Source of the DNA: Chloroflexota bacterium
GTDB taxonomy: Bacteria > Chloroflexota > UBA6077 > CF-72
Direction: 5' to 3'
Assembly: GCA_019239775.1 (NCBI GenBank)
Contig: JAFAZN010000065.1
Span: 1 to 40,932, forward strand
DNA: 40,932 bases
Under the pieces are notes generated by a model that made no database searches, had not been told where the DNA came from, and was given only the letters and a program-made list of their open reading frames with translations. Below, piece after piece: positions 39,225-40,932 of the stretch (positions are counted from its first letter, which is position 1; each line of letters starts with the position of its first letter). The position numbers and the translations under genes were made by a program.

Positions 39225-40655
39225 ATGCGGCGCGAGCTCACACCGCACGACGCGCGTAGCGCTCCGCTCGCCGCCGCGATCCACGAACCGGCCCAGGCGG
39301 CTACCCGTACCCCGTCCGAAGATGCGTTCGGCAGCGGAGATACCTCAATCTGGCACAACCGCGACTTCTTGCTCCTGTGGCTGGCCCAGGCCATCAGCCA
39401 GACCGCCCAGAACGCCATCTGGTACGGCATCGTGGTCCTGGTCCAGCGCATGAGCCACTCAAGCACCCAGCTCAGCCTGGCGGTGCTCACGCTGATCATT
39501 CCGTCCGTAGTCTTTGGCGTCCTGGCTGGCGTGTACGTGGATCGATGGGATAAGCGCACGGTCCTGATCGCGACGAACCTGATCCGCGGCGGCATCGCCT
39601 TCAGCTATGCCACGTTCGGCCTGGGTTGGGGGTTGCCTCTGGGCGTGCTGTTCCTGATCAACTTCCTGTTTTCGACGGTTGGGCAGTTCTTCGCGCCTGC
39701 CGAAACCTCGATGATCCCGACCGTCGTCGCAAGACCGCGCTTGCTGCAGGCAAACAGCCTGTTCCACCTGACCTTCACCGCCTCTCAGCTAGTGGGCCTC
39801 GTTGTCCTCGGACCGCTGCTGGCGAAGCTCGGTGGCGTGGATGGCCTGTTCGTGACGATGGCCGCCGCGATTGTGCTTTGCGGCGCGCTGGTCTGGCCGC
39901 TGCCGAGCAGCCGTGGCGAGCACGATCCAGCGCAGCCAACATCCGAAGAAGAAGCCATTCGCGGCGTGTGGCACGACGTGCGCGACATCTGGCATTTCGT
40001 CTTTCGCGATCGGATCGTCGCGCTGGCGATGGTGCAGTGGACAATCGGCGCGATCCTCGGCCTGGTGGTCGCCACGCTGGTGCCAGGCTTCGGCGAACGT
40101 TTGCTGCATGTGCGCGCCGAAGACGCGGTCTTCGTGATGGCGCCGGCTGGCATCGGCATGGTGGCGGGTACCGCGCTACTCAACCGCTGGGGCGACCGGT
40201 TTGAAAAACACTGGCTGAGCAATGCTGGCCTGTTCATCGTGGCTGCCTGCCTCGGCCTTACTGGTGGCCTTGCGTACGCGGTTGCGCTGGTGACGTCGGG
40301 CAACCCGCCACTGATTGTGCTGCCCACGCTCGGCGAAGTGAGCGTGCTGGTCCTGCCGGTGATGTTGTTGGCCCTGATTGCAGGCTTCGGGTTCGTGGCG
40401 ATCATGGTCCCTGCCCAGACGTTCCTGCAGGAGCGCGCGCCCGTCGAATTGCGCGGCCGCGTCTTCGCGGTGCAGCTGATGCTCTCGAACTTCGCGAGCA
40501 TCGTGCCGTTGCTGCTGCTGGGTGGCCTGGCCGACGTGATCGGCGTAGACGAGACGCTGCTGCTGATCGGCATCCTGATCGCAACCGCCGGCGGCATAAG
40601 CACGCGCATCGCCCCAGGCATCGCACCCTGGCATCACGCCCGGTCCACGAACTGA
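39225..40655 (+). CDS. MFS transporter (MFS_3/EntS-like exporter family)
   Basis: 476-aa membrane protein with about 12 hydrophobic helices and a soluble N-terminal extension (about 40 residues). The segment SIWHNRDFLLLWLAQAISQT begins helix 1; GVYVDRWDKRTVLIATNLIRGG is the loop 2-3 motif; FAPAETSMIPTVV and QANSLFHLTFTASQLVGLVV are characteristic of the MFS_3 group, whose members export siderophores and macrolides. The conserved VELRGRVFAVQ and the final helices are intact. The ATG at 39225 follows the DUF951 stop by 8 nt. Substrate cannot be inferred. Confidence 0.9.
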   Translation: MRRELTPHDARSAPLAAAIHEPAQAATRTPSEDAFGSGDTSIWHNRDFLLLWLAQAISQTAQNAIWYGIVVLVQRMSHSSTQLSLAVLTLIIPSVVFGVLAGVYVDRWDKRTVLIATNLIRGGIAFSYATFGLGWGLPLGVLFLINFLFSTVGQFFAPAETSMIPTVVARPRLLQANSLFHLTFTASQLVGLVVLGPLLAKLGGVDGLFVTMAAAIVLCGALVWPLPSSRGEHDPAQPTSEEEAIRGVWHDVRDIWHFVFRDRIVALAMVQWTIGAILGLVVATLVPGFGERLLHVRAEDAVFVMAPAGIGMVAGTALLNRWGDRFEKHWLSNAGLFIVAACLGLTGGLAYAVALVTSGNPPLIVLPTLGEVSVLVLPVMLLALIAGFGFVAIMVPAQTFLQERAPVELRGRVFAVQLMLSNFASIVPLLLLGGLADVIGVDETLLLIGILIATAGGISTRIAPGIAPWHHARSTN

Positions 40656-40822
40656 CTCGACCACCCTGGCGCACGCCCAGTCCGCGGGTTGATTCGCCTC
40701 CCGTGTCATCGCGGACTTGCCCCCACGACATCGGTGGTCCGGCGTCGAGTGATGCGTTGCCCTGACCCGCGCAGGGTCCGAGACGCTTGCGCGGTGCGCT
40801 GGAGTCTGGCGCAGCCCGAGGG

Positions 40823-40828
40823 TATACT
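40823..40828 (+). promoter_or_regulatory. -10 element (TATACT) of tRNA-Leu
   Basis: TATACT lies 19 nt before tRNA-Leu. The 40656-40847 gap otherwise holds no gene; near 40635-40695 two CACGCCC-led imperfect direct copies of about 25 nt, differing only by transitions, span the MFS gene end. Confidence 0.5.
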
Positions 40829-40847
40829 CGGTGCTTGGCGTCCGCGC

Positions 40848-40931
40848 GCGCTCGTGCTGGAACCGGTAGACAGGCATGGTTGAGGGCCATGTGCCCGTTA
40901 GGGCGTGAGAGTTCGAGTCTCTCCGAGCGCA
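40848..40931 (+). tRNA. tRNA-Leu, anticodon GAG
   Basis: GCGCTCG (40848-40854) pairs with CGAGCGC (40924-40930), discriminator A. The anticodon stem CATGG/CCATG encloses TTGAGGG, giving GAG (codon CUC). The long variable arm (TGCCCGTTAGGGCGT region) is typical of tRNA-Leu. The window ends one base after the discriminator, so whether CCA is encoded cannot be seen. Confidence 0.93.
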
Positions 40932-40932
40932 C

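Noticed and set aside
40176-40877. Minus-strand frame of 233 codons opposite the MFS gene end
   Set aside because: Gln/His/Arg-rich mirror of transmembrane codons, overlaps tRNA-Leu; a shadow frame.

Overview
The window is GC-rich, densely coded chromosomal DNA. The gene content fits a Chloroflexota-type bacterium: EF-P with a GRGSAQVR loop, a monomeric isocitrate dehydrogenase, a pyruvoyl arginine decarboxylase, a type-2 PyrF, DUF951, many GTG/TTG starts, and -10 hexamers placed 6-9 nt before start codons. The phylum assignment is an inference from protein character, not from a search. I see no phage, IS element or CRISPR array; this is core genome with some rearrangement and one broken gene.

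Layout. 1-8997 is a single plus-strand housekeeping block: pgk (5' end outside the window), tpiA, dprA, topA, pepQ-like, efp, xseA, xseB and a divergent-PAP2 protein, often with overlapping or nearly touching ends. 9288-11571 holds a short WYL regulator (minus), a secreted propeller-like protein and tRNA-Arg(GCG). 11783-16862 is a carbon-flow group: GTP-dependent pckG, mdh and a convergent monomeric icd. 16973-23721 mixes tRNAs (Thr-TGT, Tyr, Thr-GGT, Trp), rpmG, a class III nucleotide cyclase whose reading frame ends inside tRNA-Thr, a stress-type protein, two secreted proteins (one a sedolisin protease), an ASCH-domain protein and a DinB-family protein. 23813-25564 has a LexA-like box, a deleted DUF2461 pseudogene, a CPBP (CAAX-type) protease and a small hypothetical gene.

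25599-28549 is a complete arginine-to-spermidine operon: pyruvoyl arginine decarboxylase, speD, speE and speB (agmatinase). It sits behind a promoter and a roughly 220-nt structured leader with two terminator-like hairpins. Arginine would be decarboxylated to agmatine, agmatinase would release putrescine, and SpeD plus SpeE would add the aminopropyl group.

28560-34781 contains an S41 lipoprotein protease, DUF711, DUF1786, two small membrane proteins, a methyltransferase, and the most interesting non-coding element. That element (minus strand, 32493 to 32117) has a near-consensus promoter, about 340 nt of structured non-coding sequence and a perfect 13-bp terminator stem, upstream of a 140-aa helical hypothetical gene. 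34905-38082 is a PhnE-PhnC-PhnD phosphonate/phosphite-type ABC importer whose permease carries an unusual extracytoplasmic insertion. It is divergent from pyrF, and the two start codons overlap. The window closes with DUF951, an MFS exporter and tRNA-Leu(GAG).
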